64,000 nucleotides of DNA from Ichthyophis bannanicus (GCA_033557465.1 CM066043.1:82924662-82988661); one strand, 5' to 3'. Shown: positions 42,356 through 53,470, counted from the stretch's first letter. Notes: generated from the letters alone by a model not told the origin. Made by a program: numbers and translations.

Positions 42356-43852
42356 TGTCGTCCCTCCCCCTTGTGGCCAGGCGGTTGCCTAGGGCTGCAG
42401 GGGTTGTGACGATTGACCTTTGTTAAAACTTGCCTAAACTCATGTAGTTGTGTCCCTGAAAGGATTATAGCCAAGTGCAAGGTCGCAGGAAAATTTCTTT
42501 TATTCTCAGAAATCAGGAATTCCAAAACCAAGTCAATTCTTTAACATGAATTGATTGAAGATAAGGGAAAACAAAACTCAGGATACTTCTCCAAACATAA
42601 CAATACTCAAGCCATTTATACAGTCCCTGGCTTGCTGTAGCCTTTAAACTGGCATTCAAGTAAAACTTTACTTTCAATGATATTCTGTACTTGGTCTTCA
42701 GGAGGCGCTGTGCCACCCTCCGTTGTTCCACAGCAGGTGTAGCACAGTTCCTGACTCAATCAACTGCTTTCACACGTAGTGTAATTCCTTCTCAGTTGTA
42801 GTACAAACTTTCAGCCTAGCTCTGGCCCAAGCAGCATTAAATGAAACAGCTACTTTTAAAAAGCATGGCTAAAAGTACTGGCTTAAAAAGTCCTGGTAAA
42901 AGGAATTTCCTCAGTTCTTTTACCTAATACATGGTAACTCAGAAATATACATTAACTTCACCCAGCTGGGTTTCTTTCTTCACTCAAACCCTCTTTGGTC
43001 CTCTTATTGTTCTCTTGCACAAATAGCACAGCTTATTTCCATATCTGAAATGCTATCTGACTCTCCAGAGACTCCTACCTCCATTTCCTCCACACTTGAT
43101 TCTCCTGGGTCATTGTTTTCCTGGGTATGCTCTTGGGAAGCCTCCCCAGCCTGCAGAGCCTTCAGTAGTTTTCCCCAGGCACCCTTAACCGTGAGAGAGG
43201 TAGCGGGGGAAGGGCAGGGAAAACCCCTTTCCTCTAATAAGCCTTTTAACCGGTGTAAAGGGCTCACCTTAGTAGTGCTGGGTTTTCTGCTGACAACGTC
43301 CTTACTGGGTAGAGAGTTGAGCCAAGACCCTTTTGAGAATATTTCCTCCTCTGAGGACTCTTCTCCCGAGGTTTCCACAAGCCTTGTCAGCCTTTTACTC
43401 CTGGCTCTTACCGGCTTCTGTGCAAGGGATTCCCCTGGACTTCTTGTCCTTCCTTCCTGGAACCCTTGTGTCCTCTGTGTCTGGATTTTCTCTCTCTTTC
43501 TCTCCTCCCGAGGAAAGTCTCTTATCTCCTCCTCGTGTCTGTGTCTGTGCTTGCCTTGGTGCTTGCTCTGAGCCTGTCCTCCGTCAGGAAAATCTGCTGT
43601 ATGAGTGCAGTTTCTCTTCCTAAATGTTTGGGGCTGTCCTATCCCTTCTGACTCCGCCCCCAAACCACTCCCTTCTCCTCCCTCTATCTCCATGGGAACA
43701 GGGGGTGTGTTTTGGTCTGCAGTTCTCTTTGAGAAACTTTTCTCTTTCGTATCTGAGTTAACCCTTTCAGAGCCTGCAGTTCTTTGGGTGAAAGGAAAAA
43801 AAGGCAGTTTTCCCTTTATTTTTCTGCTCTCAGCAGCTGCTTCTCCACCACA
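42356..43852 (-). mobile_element. Solo LTR of a gypsy element (family 4), TSD CTAC
   Basis: 1497 bp, plus-strand ends TGTCGTCCCTCCCCCTTGTG and CTCCACCACA, flanked by CTAC at 42352-42355 and 43853-43856. Sense ends (TGTGGTGGAGAAG; CAACCGCCTGGCCACAAGGG) resemble the LTRs of the complete element (TGTGGTGGCGAG; CAACCGCCTAGCCAGCAGGG), its closest relative here. AATAAA in sense is at 42504-42499. It splits L1 ORF2. Confidence 0.9.
43004..43852 (-). CDS. LTR-encoded open frame, family 4 (282 codons)
   Basis: Open from the first LTR codon TGT (CGGEAAAESRKIKGK, like CGGETVVEPREMDRK in the complete element) to the stop at 43004. First Met at 43693. Basic/acidic polar middle (HRHRHEEEIRDFPREERKRE), SGEESSEEEIFSKGS, then TTKVSPLHRLKGLLEERG, parallel to RSKVSPFETLHTLLKDKN, then KGAWGKLLKALQAGE parallel to SHWEKVVKLLEEIKP, and finally SVEEMEVGVSGESDSISDME then ISCAICAREQ. 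Similarity to the other LTR frames is thus spread over the whole C-terminal half. No known domain. Confidence 0.6.
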   Translation of the reverse strand, partial: CGGEAAAESRKIKGKLPFFPFTQRTAGSERVNSDTKEKSFSKRTADQNTPPVPMEIEGGEGSGLGAESEGIGQPQTFRKRNCTHTADFPDGGQAQSKHQGKHRHRHEEEIRDFPREERKREKIQTQRTQGFQEGRTRSPGESLAQKPVRARSKRLTRLVETSGEESSEEEIFSKGSWLNSLPSKDVVSRKPSTTKVSPLHRLKGLLEERGFPCPSPATSLTVKGAWGKLLKALQAGEASQEHTQENNDPGESSVEEMEVGVSGESDSISDMEISCAICAREQ

Positions 43853-43856
43853 CTAC

Positions 43857-45482
43857 GCACTTTCGTGGGATCCCGATGGGCCGAGAGGAGTTTCGTGTTG
43901 CGGCCTTTGCAGATGATTTGTTAGTACACTTAGGAGACCCACAGGGTGGATTACCTCCCCTTCTGCATCTCATACGGGAATATGGGCTGGTCTCAGGTTT
44001 CAAACTTAATTTAGATAAGTCGGAGGCAATGCTCTTGGGGGCGGCGGCTGGACAGGTTTGGCAGGGCGCTTTCCCTTTGCGCTGGGCAAATGGTTATTTT
44101 AAATATTTGGGCGTTTACATGCCGGCGGTTATTGGAGACCTCTATAGCCTGAATGTGGCGAGGGTGCTGGCCTCTATATCGTCGGCGGTGGATAGGTGGT
44201 GCGATCTGCCGCTGTCTCTGGGAGGGAGGGTAGCTCTCTGTAAGATGACTCTCTTCCCTAAACTTCTTTACTTGCTGCAGACGCTTCCGCTGTTTTTAAA
44301 ACGCTCCGACATTCGGAAGGTGGATCGGGAGTTTAATAGGTTGCTTTGGCGAGGAGGTCGGCCCCGGGTGCGTTTGAGTATACTCAGCCAGCCTCGCGAG
44401 TTGGGGGGTTTAGGCTTCCCGGATGTTCGGAAATATAATGTTGCCTGTTTGTTACGCTTTGCTCGGGACTGGCTGTGGGACCTAGAGGACTACTCCCCTG
44501 TCGGGACACTCGCAGCTGTGGTTTCTCCATTTCACTTGCGGTATCTTCTTCATGCTAAAGTGGTTCAGGGGGTGGGGGGGGGGTATTCCGGCGAGTTCTT
44601 CTGGATCCGGTGCGAATGGCTTGGCGGTACTTTTGTGCTTGCCGCCAGCTTTCGGCTTATCACACACCGTATCTCCCTATTCGGGGGAATGCGGCTTTTG
44701 CACCGGGTTTGGGGAGATCGCCTTTTCTGGCCTGGGACCGGATGGGGATCAATAATTTGGAGCACGTGTTGAACTCTGAAGGGGAGATGGTTGACTTTTC
44801 CACGCTCTGCCAGCAATACCCTTTGACTTGCAACGATGCTTTCCGTTACGCCCAACATCGTAGTTATGTACGTACGATTCCTATGGGGCCTCTGAAAGGG
44901 GAGGTTAGTATGGAGATTGAGGTGGCGCTGTTAGGAGGAGCACAGGGCATGAGTGTGTCTTGGTTACACAAAATGCTATGGGAGGGGGTTCCCCCTCTTG
45001 ATGTGGTGCCGCTGGCGGCAGCGTGGGAGGCTGACTTGGGGGAGGCGGTCAGTGAGGCTGAGCTCCTGAGTGGGCTGGCGGCTGTTCCCTCTGTGAGTGT
45101 TTTTGTTCCTCACCTTGACACTCAGTATAAGATCCTGCGGCGGTTATACTTTGCACCTCTTAGGGCGTGGCGGGCGGGGGTGGGAGAAACTCACTGCTGT
45201 CCCCGGTGTGCGGAGCCCCGGGCTATGCTAGGACATATGTTTTGGCACTGTCGGGGTGTTCAGCCTTTCTGGGGGAAGGTGCGTGCCCACCTGGATGCCT
45301 GTCTGCAACAACCTGTGCCCTGGAGCGCTAAGATTGTGGTGCTTGATGTGTGGGAGCCCTCGTGGTCGGGCTGTTTGGATGCGGTGGGGTGGCGCTGGAT
45401 GCGATTGGTATTGGTGACTGCTCGAATGACTGTGTTGCAGCAATGGCTGGACATTAAGGGCCCCCTATATGGGCTTTGGTGA
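43857..45482 (+). pseudogene. L1/Tx1 ORF2, RT second part to C-terminus
   Basis: Continues ORF2: VAAFADDLLVHL (catalytic FADD, about 43897-43932), FKLNLDKSEAML, FKYLGVYM, LGGRVALCKMTLFPKLLYLL, RGGRPRVRL, and a C-terminal zinc knuckle CPRCAEPRAMLGHMFWHC (about 45199-45252). One frame change lies near a G run at 44570-44581 (frame of 43876 to frame of 44610). It ends LYGLW at 45482. Otherwise intact, so the copy is young. Confidence 0.88.
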
Positions 45483-46381
45483 ACCCATCTTCATCGGATC
45501 ATGCTCATGGAGCAGATGTGGGCTCATGGAAATGAGCGGCGGTGGCAGCGGTTCTTGGAGTGTTGGGGACCCCATTTGCAACTACTGCCCTGGAGAGCTC
45601 GCAGTAGGGTCATGCGGCGGCCTTGAGGGCCTGGAATGGAGATGGAGATTGGGCAGCTCATCCGGTAGCCTTGGTCTACTTTGATGGCATGTGTGCGAGT
45701 TTAGGTGACAGCCCAGCATTTGAGATAAGGGGGGGCTTTGGGGAGGGAAGGGGTAGGGTAGGTGAAGGAGGCTCGGGGGGGTGGGGGATAGCGATGTAGG
45801 GGGGCTGGGGGGTGAGGGGAGGGGAGACACTGTGGGATTTAGCTTGCTTGCTTTCAGGAGGGTATTTGTTGACGGGCTTGGGAGCAGAGTCAACCCCAGG
45901 CTTGTTATCTTCTTTTCAGGTTCTCTTTTCTTATCTTCTATCATTGGGTGTGATTAGTTGGTTGTGTATTGGGGGAGAAGGGGGGGATGCGGGGCTTCAT
46001 GTGGGAAAGGTCCTTAAGGTGGGGGGGATTTTAAAACTTTAAATTTGTAGACTGTGTGTTTTTGTATACAGTATTGTATTTTGCTATTCAGTTTCTATGA
46101 TGCCACGCGTGGTGGTAGTATGTATTGAGTATTGGTCCTGTTACTGCCTTCTTTGGCTCTTTGAACAAAAACCGATTGGTCATAAACAGAAGAGAGGAGG
46201 AGGAGGGGGATAAAAATGAAAAAGGTGAGACAATAATTTAAAGAGCAACTGTTAATGATGTGGGCTCCTCTTCTTGTTTAATAATACTATAGTAGCTGTA
46301 TAGTCTGAAGTACATGCATTTCCAAGATGTTACGGAAAGTGTAAAATTTATGTTTTTGTCTCAATAAAGAAATTTAACATA
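45483..46381 (+). other. L1 3' untranslated region
   Basis: G-rich, with several runs of 5-7 G (45731-46030), then AT-rich and CAATAAAGAAATTTAACATA before the duplication. G-rich tracts are common in L1 3' UTRs. Confidence 0.65.
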
Positions 46382-46399
46382 AAACATATTAGGTACAGT
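46382..46399. repeat. L1 target-site duplication, right copy
   Basis: AAACATATTAGGTACAGT; pairs with 41647-41664. Confidence 0.85.
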
Positions 46400-46451
46400 T
46401 TTATTGGTATAAATATCCATAGCAACCCTTAGTAAGTAAAGAACTTAAATA

Positions 46452-47129
46452 CAGTCAAACCTCGGTTTTAATGATTAATCCATTATAAGAAGTCTGACTA
46501 AAACCGAAACGTACGAAAACCGAAGCAATATTTCCCATAGGAAATAATGTAAATTCAATTAATCCGTTCCAGACACCCAGCTCCTGTCACTTCTCTCACC
46601 TGCCCGATCGTCCACAGGACAGCAAACACACAGATATTGTACTGTACGGCACTGTAATCTGATCGCTGACTCCGTCTCAACAGCAATTTGCAAGCGTACC
46701 CTGCAAGAGAAAGAACTGCCTCCCACATTCATGCAACATCTCCTCCTTACATTGACAGCTACCCTGCTACCTCCGAGCCTGAGGGGGCGCTCCAGAGAAC
46801 ACGCAGGCGGTGGAGAGATCGGGGCCTTCCTCTCTGTGCAATCCTTGCATCTCTGGCTCGAGGATGTTGCTCAGCTGACTTTGGCTTCTCAACACGCGAT
46901 CGGTGAGTCCGGGGGGGGGGGGTAGTGCTGCCGGGACTGGGCGGACAGACCAGCGCGAGGGTGTATGTATTGCAGTACAGTATAGGTTTTCAGATCTGGC
47001 AGCACTGGCTCACCATTCTTGACGAAAACCGAGGCGATATACGATAACCGAGACAAGATCTCAGTCAGAAAAGACGCCGAAAACCGAAACGAACGAAAAC
47101 CGGGGCACACGAAAACCGAGGTTTGACTG
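46452..47129. mobile_element. Non-autonomous Tc1/mariner (pogo/Tigger-like) element
   Basis: 678 bp. Perfect 18-bp inverted ends CAGTCAAACCTCGGTTTT / AAAACCGAGGTTTGACTG, flanked by TA at 46450-46451 and 47130-47131. Sub-terminal repeats of gaaaaccg and accgaaac occur on both sides. The related CR1 at 34940-34955 shows the empty site (AAATATCTAAATA). No transposase; frames at 46688-46925 are not recognisable. Confidence 0.85.
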
Positions 47130-47158
47130 TATCTAAACAAAAACTTAAAAATAAGATG

Positions 47159-48070
47159 CAGACAGCAGTACAGCAGCGAGATGGGGGCTTTCCAGTCTTT
47201 TGCACTGAGTATCACATGTATGATTTTCTCCCACTTGGTGAGAGGTCTTACGTGGGCAGTAGGTGCAAGGATCTCTTTGCTCTCAGGGAACGAGTCCATT
47301 CTCTAGAGGCTAGAGTAGCAGACTTGGAAAACATAAGAAAGACAGAGAGGTACATAGATGAGACCTACAGGAATATAGTCCTGAAGTCCCAACTCCAGTC
47401 TGGCAACATCCCTGTTGCCATGGAGGTCACGTGACAGGAGAGCATCACCCTGGTGTGGCAGGAAGTGATCCTGTAACTAGGACCTGTCCTCCAGGTGATG
47501 TAAAACCCTCTCGCACCGAGGAAGTTTCTCCAGGGCCATGTGCCCATGAGGGAAGGGTTAGGACAGCCATTATAGTTGGTGATTCAATCAATAGGCATGT
47601 AGATAGCTGGGTGGCTGGTGGGACGTGAGGATCGCCAGGTAACATGCCTGCCTGGTGCGAAGGTAGCGGACCTCACGCGCCACCTAGATAAGGTTTTAGA
47701 TAGTGCTGGGGAGGAGTCTGCTGTCTTGGTACATGTCGGTACCAATGACATAGGAAAATGTGGTAGGGAGGATATGGAGGCTAAATTTAGGCTTTTAGGT
47801 AGGAAGTTGAAATCCAGAACTTCCAGGGTAGCGTTCTCCGAAATGCTTCCCATTCCACGTGCAGGACCCAAAAGGCAGATAGAGCTCCGGAGTCTCAATG
47901 CATGGATGAGACAATGGTGCAGAGATGAGGCTTTTGGATTTGTTAGGAACTGGGAAACATTCTGGGGAAAGGAGGGGCTCTTCCGAAGGGATAGGCTTCA
48001 CCTTAAACGGGATGGAACCAGGCTGCTGGCATTAACCTTTAAAAAGGAGATAGAGCAGCTTTTAAACTAG
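47159..48070 (+). pseudogene. CR1 ORF1 protein: zinc-finger, coiled coil, SGNH esterase (frameshifted)
   Basis: Three consecutive pieces in two frames: 47159-47434 (MQTAVQQRDGGFPVFC ... FALRERVHSLEARVADLENI, coiled coil), 47431-47628 (with AIIVGDSINRHVD), and 47618-48070. The esterase blocks are GDS (nucleophile), LVHVGTNDIG (Asn), and RRDRLHLKRDG (Asp-x-x-His). Esterase domains are established in CR1-type ORF1. In the parallel copy at 34971 the second Cys pair (CTRC) is intact, here it reads GSRC. Frameshifts near 47430 and 47620 inactivate it. Confidence 0.8.
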
Positions 48071-48181
48071 ATAATAAGGGAAAGCCGACAGTCGCCCAAG
48101 AACGCATGGTTCGGAAGAATGTATCCTTGAAGGATACTACCAAAAGCAGAGAGGTTCCAAAAAAAGAGTAAAGTAGCCCAA

Positions 48182-50881
48182 ATGCCCTCGAGTATGGAGC
48201 AGACAGAGCTTAAAGATCCCAAATCACCCATGTCTACCAATAGCCAAATTAATATGAATAAAATACAGTCTCTAAAATGCTTGTATGCAAATGCTAGAAG
48301 TCTAAAAAATAAGATGGGAGAGTTAGAATATATCGCACTAAATGAGAGGTTAGATATGACTGGAATATCAGAGACATGGTGGAAGGAGGACAACCAGTGG
48401 GACACTGTGATACCTGGGTACAAACTATATCATAATGATAGAGCTGATCATATTGGAGGAGGGGTTGTGCTCTATGTTAGAGAGGGCATTGAGTCAGAAA
48501 GGATTAAAGTTTTGCAGGAAACTAAATTTGCTGTAGAATCTCTATGGATTGAAATTCCATGTAAAAAGGGGAAGGCGATGACAGTGGGGGTGTACTATCG
48601 ACCGCCTGGCCAGAATGAACAAATGGATGATGAAATGCTCAAAGAAATCAAGGAAGCTAACAAACGTTACAGCGCAATAATAATAATGGGTGATTTCAAT
48701 TACCCCGGTATCGACTGGGTCAGTGTCACGGCAGGACATGCTAGGGAGATAAAGTTCCTAGATGATATAAATGACTGCTTCTTGGAGCAGCTGGTTCATG
48801 AACTGACCAGAGGGGAAGCCATATTAGACCTAGTCCTTAGTGGAACACCAGATCTAGTGCAAGAGATAAGGGTGTTGGGGCCACCTGGCAATAGTGATCA
48901 TAGCATGATCACCTTTGATTTAATTAGTGGAGGAGGGATAGTAAGGAAATCCACAGTACTACCTTTTAACTTTCGAAAGGGAGACTATGATAAAATGAGG
49001 AAAATAGTTAAGAAAAAACTAAAAGGAGCAGTTGCAAAGGTTAAAGACTTACATCAAGCTTGGGTGTTGTTGAAAAATACTATCTTGGAAGCCCAGACCA
49101 GCTGTATTCCACGCTTTAAGAAAAGTGGAAGGAAGTCCAAAAAACTGCCAGCATGATTTAAAGGTGAGGTCAGAGAGGCTGTTGTTGCCAAAAAAGCATC
49201 TTTCAGGAAATGGAAAAAAGAGCCAAAATGACGAAACCTGGAAACAGCACAAAGCACTGGCAAGTCAAATGCAAGGCACTAATAAAGCAGGCAAAGGGAG
49301 AAGTTGAGAAGAAGCTTGCTGCGGAAGCAAAAACACGAAATACATTTTTTTTCAAGTACATTCGTAGCAAAAAACCTGTGAGAGAGTCAGTTGGTCCATT
49401 AGATGATAGAGGAGTTAAAGGGGCACTAAGAGGTGACAAGGCAATAGCGGAGAGACTGAATGAATTCTTTGCCTCGGTCTTTACTGAGGAAGATGTAGGG
49501 ATGTTACCCATGACTGAAGTGGTATTTAAAGGTGCGGAAGAATTGAAGGACATATCGATACATCGGGAAGATGTATTACAACTATTAGATAAACTGAAGA
49601 GTAGCAAATCACCTGGGCCGGATGGTATACATCCAAGGGTGTTGAAAGAACTGAAATATGAGATTGCAGACCTGCTATTAGTAATCTGTGAACTAATCAT
49701 TAAAATCATCTCTAATACCTGAAGATTGGAGGATCGCCAATGTAACACCAATTTTTAAAAAGGGTTCCAGGGGTGATCCGGGAAACTACAGACTGGTGAG
49801 CCTCACATCAGTACCAGGAAAAATAGTAGAAACCATCATAAAGAATAAAATTACTCAGCATGTAGATAGTCATGGCCTAATGGGAGACAGCCAACATGGC
49901 TTTAGACAAGGAAGATCTTGTCTTACTAATCTGTTATGTTTTTTTGAAAGTGTGAGTAAATAGGTGGACAAAGGTGAGTCGGTTGATATAGTGTATCTGG
50001 ACTTTCAGAAAGCCTTTGACAAGGTCCCTCATCAGAGACCTTTGGCAAAACTAAAGAGTCATGGGATAGGAGGCAGTGTACTATTGTGGATCAGGAACTG
50101 GTTAAAAGATAGAAAGCAGAGGGTAGGGCTAAATGGCCAATTTTCCCAATGGAGAAAGGTGAATAGTGGTGTACCCCAGGGATCTGTGCTGGGTCCGCTG
50201 CTTTTTGACATATTCATAAATGACCTGGAAAGTGGAATAACGGGTGAGGTTATCAAATTTGCAGATGACACAAAACTATTTAAAGTTGTTAAAACTCAAG
50301 AGGATTGTGGAAAATTGCAAGAGGATCTTGATAAATTGGAAGACTGGGCATCAAAATGGCAGATGAAATTTACTGTGGACAAGTGCAAAGTTATGCACCT
50401 AGGGAAGAACAACCCAAACTATGGTTACACAATGCAAGGTTCCAAATTAGGAACCACCAACCAGGAAAAAGATTTAGGCGTCATTGTGGATACCATGTTA
50501 AAACCCTCGGCCCAGTGTGCAGCGGCAGCCAAGAGAGCAAATAGAATGCTAGGTATCATAAGGAAGGGAATGGAAAATAAAACAAAAGTTATTATAATGC
50601 CTCTATATCGTTCCATGGCGAGACCGCACCTTGAATATTATGTGCAATTCTGGTCGCCGTATCTTAAAAAGGATATAGCGTTATTAGAAAAGGTTCAGAG
50701 AAGAGCCACCAAAATGGTAAAGGGGATGGAAGGATACTCCTATGAAGAAAGGCTAAAAAGGTTAGTGCTCTTTAAGCTGGAAAAGAGATGGCTGAGGGGA
50801 GATATGATAGAAGTCTATAAAATTAATGAACGGAGTGGAACGGGTAAACGTAGATCGATTGTTTACATTATCAGAATATAG
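48182..50881 (+). pseudogene. CR1 ORF2: APE endonuclease and reverse transcriptase (frameshifted)
   Basis: 48182-49156: endonuclease with LYANARSLKNKMGELE, GISETWW, GGGVVLYVREG, YYRPPG, IIMGDFNYPGIDW and GPPGNSDHSM (SDH). 49210-49722: KAEAKTRNTFFFKYIRSKKP-type linker, KSSKSPGPDGIHPRVLKELK. 49964-50881: RT with YLDFQKAFDKVPHQR, NSGVPQGSVLGPLLFDIFIN, catalytic KFADDTKLF (about 50257-50283), DLGVIVD, MPLYRSMARPHLEYYVQFW. Changes of frame near 49150, 49715 and 50820 and a stop near 49961. The enzyme nicks the target and primes cDNA from the 3' end. Confidence 0.88.
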
Positions 50882-51243
50882 AAAGACTAAGGGACATGCA
50901 ATGAAGCTACAGGGTAAACTATTTAAGACTAAGAAAAGAAAATATTTTTTCACTCAACGTGTAATCAAACTCTGAAATTTATTACCGGAGGATGTAGTAA
51001 AGGCTGTTAATGTAGCTGGGTTTAAAAAAGGTTTGGAGAAGTTCCTGGAGGAAAGGTCCACAAACCATTATTAAGAAGGGACCCAGGATATCAATGCTTG
51101 ACCCAGTACAAGCATTGTGGAACCTGTGTCTTTTGGGGAAACTGCTAGGTACGTATGACCTAGATTGGCCACTGTTGGAAACAGGATACTGGGCTTGATG
51201 GACCTTGGTCTGACCCAGTATGGCATATCTTATGTTCTTATGT
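50882..51243 (+). other. CR1 3' end
   Basis: Remains of the ORF2 C-terminus then CTTGATGGACCTTGGTCTGA ... CTTATGTTCTTATGTT. The terminal repeat of atgttctt is what the RT is thought to recognise in this clade. Confidence 0.8.
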
Positions 51244-52230
51244 TGTCCCCTCCAGTTCCTGGGATCATTCCTGGTCCTGCTCAGTGCAGTGGATCGCCAC
51301 TCCAAGTGCTTTGGGTTCTGTTCGCAGGGTACAGAGGTCGCCCTCGACTCCACCAATGGGTTATTCATGTGGGTCCCATTCCCGTTGATAATTTGAAGTC
51401 CTGTTTGACTTGGAATCCAAGTGGGAGACTGAGGAAGAATCCCCATAGACGGTGCAGCACCGGGATGTGCTTTCAGATCCCTTGTCTCCATATAAGCATA
51501 GGAGATCCCCTCCCGAGGGCCTAACCTTCTTGGAGTTCATTGGGGAAGGCTTTACCCTTCACCTTTGGGGCAAAGGAGGAACCTTGGGTGGAGGAGCTGG
51601 AGATCCTCCAGTATCCAACTCCCTCAAAGCAAGCTATCACGTTCCGGTATGCCGTATCCTGGAAAGGTTGCTATTGAGGATGTGGGAGACCCCGGTTACA
51701 GTTCCACTTGTGAACAGATGCCTCAATTCCATGTATTGGGTCTGCAAGAGCCCAGGCTTTAAAAGAACACTATTGCCTCACAACTCCATGGTTGTGGAAT
51801 CAGCCATGGGCCTTATTAAGAGTAATAAGATGCACTCCTCAATGTCCTTGCACCATGGATGGGTTGGGCAAGAAATATTACCAGGGCTTGATGCTCATAG
51901 CCTGTATCCAAATGTACCAGCTGTACATGGGCATGTACTGCAGGGACCTACCAGGAGAGCTCGTCAGGTTCTTGGCTGGTTTATCTGGCGACTATCTCAG
52001 CGTTCTGCAACCTGGTTGCTACAGTCAAGGAATGCTCCAAATACATTACTTGTGCAGCCTACGATAGCTTTGAGTCTGTGGCTAGAGTGGCTGAAGTGGG
52101 CACTGCTGCTTGTTGCTTCACATGGCTACAGCCATTGGACTTGCAGCAATAGGTTTAGGACAAGTTGGTCGATGTCTCATGTCAGGGAGAACACCTCTTT
52201 GGAAAACCCATGACGGAGAAGGTCAGCATG
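51244..52230 (+). pseudogene. DIRS Gag, C-terminal part
   Basis: Frames at 51452-52213, 51565-51762 and 51792-52067 together show Gag-type sequence: GYRGRPRLHQWV near the start and YYQGLMLIACIQMYQLYMGM then LAGLSGDYL near 51870-52000, as in the helical part of DIRS Gag. Several frame changes. Confidence 0.5.
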
Positions 52231-52578
52231 AACAGGCTCTTGAGGACTGCTAATTCTTCCCGAAGGAAGGCCTCAGGGAAAAAGTCCTTCTAACTGAAGA
52301 AGAAAAAAAGCTTACGACACTTGTGTTCCGTACCATTCCTACCAGCCGCCCTAGCAAGCACAGTGGGCCAAGTGCCAAGGTTAGAAGCAACACTGGCCCT
52401 AAAGCCCCAAAACACCAACCTGTGCTACAACCACAGCCTGGGTGGGGGGGGGGCTTTTGACTCCAGACCATAGTCATTCTTTCACTTTTTCAGACCAGTT
52501 CCACAGCACATTGGGGGGCATCTCACAGCTTTTGCCTGTCAATGGCCCAGCATAACCAACGATGCTTGGGCTCTTCAA

Positions 52579-53470
52579 GTGGTAAAGGAGGGCTACCTCC
52601 TACACTTTGATCAGATCCCCCTCCCCTCTTCTTTCCAAGGGAGTATCCTTTGGAACCTTACCATCACAAACTTCTTCAGCAAGAGCTCAAGGCTCTTTTA
52701 CAAGAAAGAGCAGTGGAGGTTGTTCCACCATCCAAACAAGAAGGGGATTCTACTATCGCTACCTCTTGGTTCAAAGAAAATGGGTGGATTCCGTCCCATT
52801 ATGGATCTCTGCAATTTCAATCACTTTTTAGTGCACGAGAAGTTCAAGAAGATATCCCTTGGAACCTTGCTGACCTACCTCAAGCTTGAAGATTGGCTAT
52901 GACCCTTAGATCTCAAGGATATCTAGACCCACATTCTCATTCACCCCCTGCACCGGTAGTACCTCTGCTTCACCATCAGCCAACATCACTATCAATACAG
53001 GGTTCTACCTTTTGGACTGGTGCCTGCCCCAAGGGTTTTCACAAAATGTCTGGCAATTGTAGCTGCTTTTTCTCCCTGAGTGCAGGGCATCTTCTTCTTC
53101 CCCTATCTGGATGACTGATTAGTCAGGGGCAGGACAGTGGATGAGATCCATCTGTCCACACAATGCACCATCCAGGTGCTGGAGCAGCTGGGCTTTGTCA
53201 TCACTACCCAAAATCCCACCTGCAGCCCACACAGCACCAAGATCATTGGGGCTCTCCTCGATATCACGATGGCCAAAAAGTCTTCCTTCCCCCAGACCGA
53301 GTCCAGCACCTCGTCATTCTGGCCCAGGACGTCCAACGCTGCTCAAATGTCTTGGCTCGTCAAATGCTTCTCCTCCTAGGCCACATGGACTCCACAGTCC
53401 ACTTAACCCCACCTGTGACAGGCGCAATGGACACTGTACACAGTGGCGCCAGGCAATGAACCGTCTCATG
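52579..53470 (+). pseudogene. DIRS reverse transcriptase
   Basis: Pieces in three frames: HKLLQQELKALLQERAVEVV (52650-52720), GGFRPIMDLCNFNHFLVHEK then ISLGTLLTYLKLEDWL (52785-52900), and, in another frame, PYLDD followed by a stop (about 53103-53120, the catalytic box), then VLEQLGFVITTQNPT. These are RT motifs of the DIRS type. At least four lesions. Confidence 0.75.

Larger units (their letters stand above)
41665..46381 (+). mobile_element. 5'-truncated L1/Tx1-clade LINE, itself split by a solo LTR
   Basis: L1 sequence 41665-42355 and 43857-46381. ORF2 lacks the endonuclease and starts in the RT N-terminal region. It ends with a 3' UTR of about 900 bp and CAATAAAGAAATTTAACATA. Perfect duplication of the target and almost open frame imply a recent insertion relative to the CR1 host. 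Confidence 0.9.
41285..51243 (+). mobile_element. Near full-length CR1 LINE, interrupted by L1 and by a Tc1/mariner-type element
   Basis: Own sequence is 41285-41664, 46382-46451 and 47130-51243, about 4.6 kb. It has a 5' leader, ORF1 with zinc-finger and esterase, ORF2 with endonuclease and RT, and a 3' end ...CTTATGTTCTTATGTT. The 3' 320 bases recur inverted at 12071-12405 and 58928-59455. It lies inside a DIRS copy. CR1 copies are usually 5'-truncated, so a copy with its leader is notable. Frames are broken in at least five places. Confidence 0.85.

Noticed and set aside
43050..43916. Plus-strand frames across the solo LTR
   Set aside because: Antisense of the LTR frame.
47618..48070. SGNH esterase as a host enzyme
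   Set aside because: It is part of CR1 ORF1, between the zinc-finger region and ORF2.
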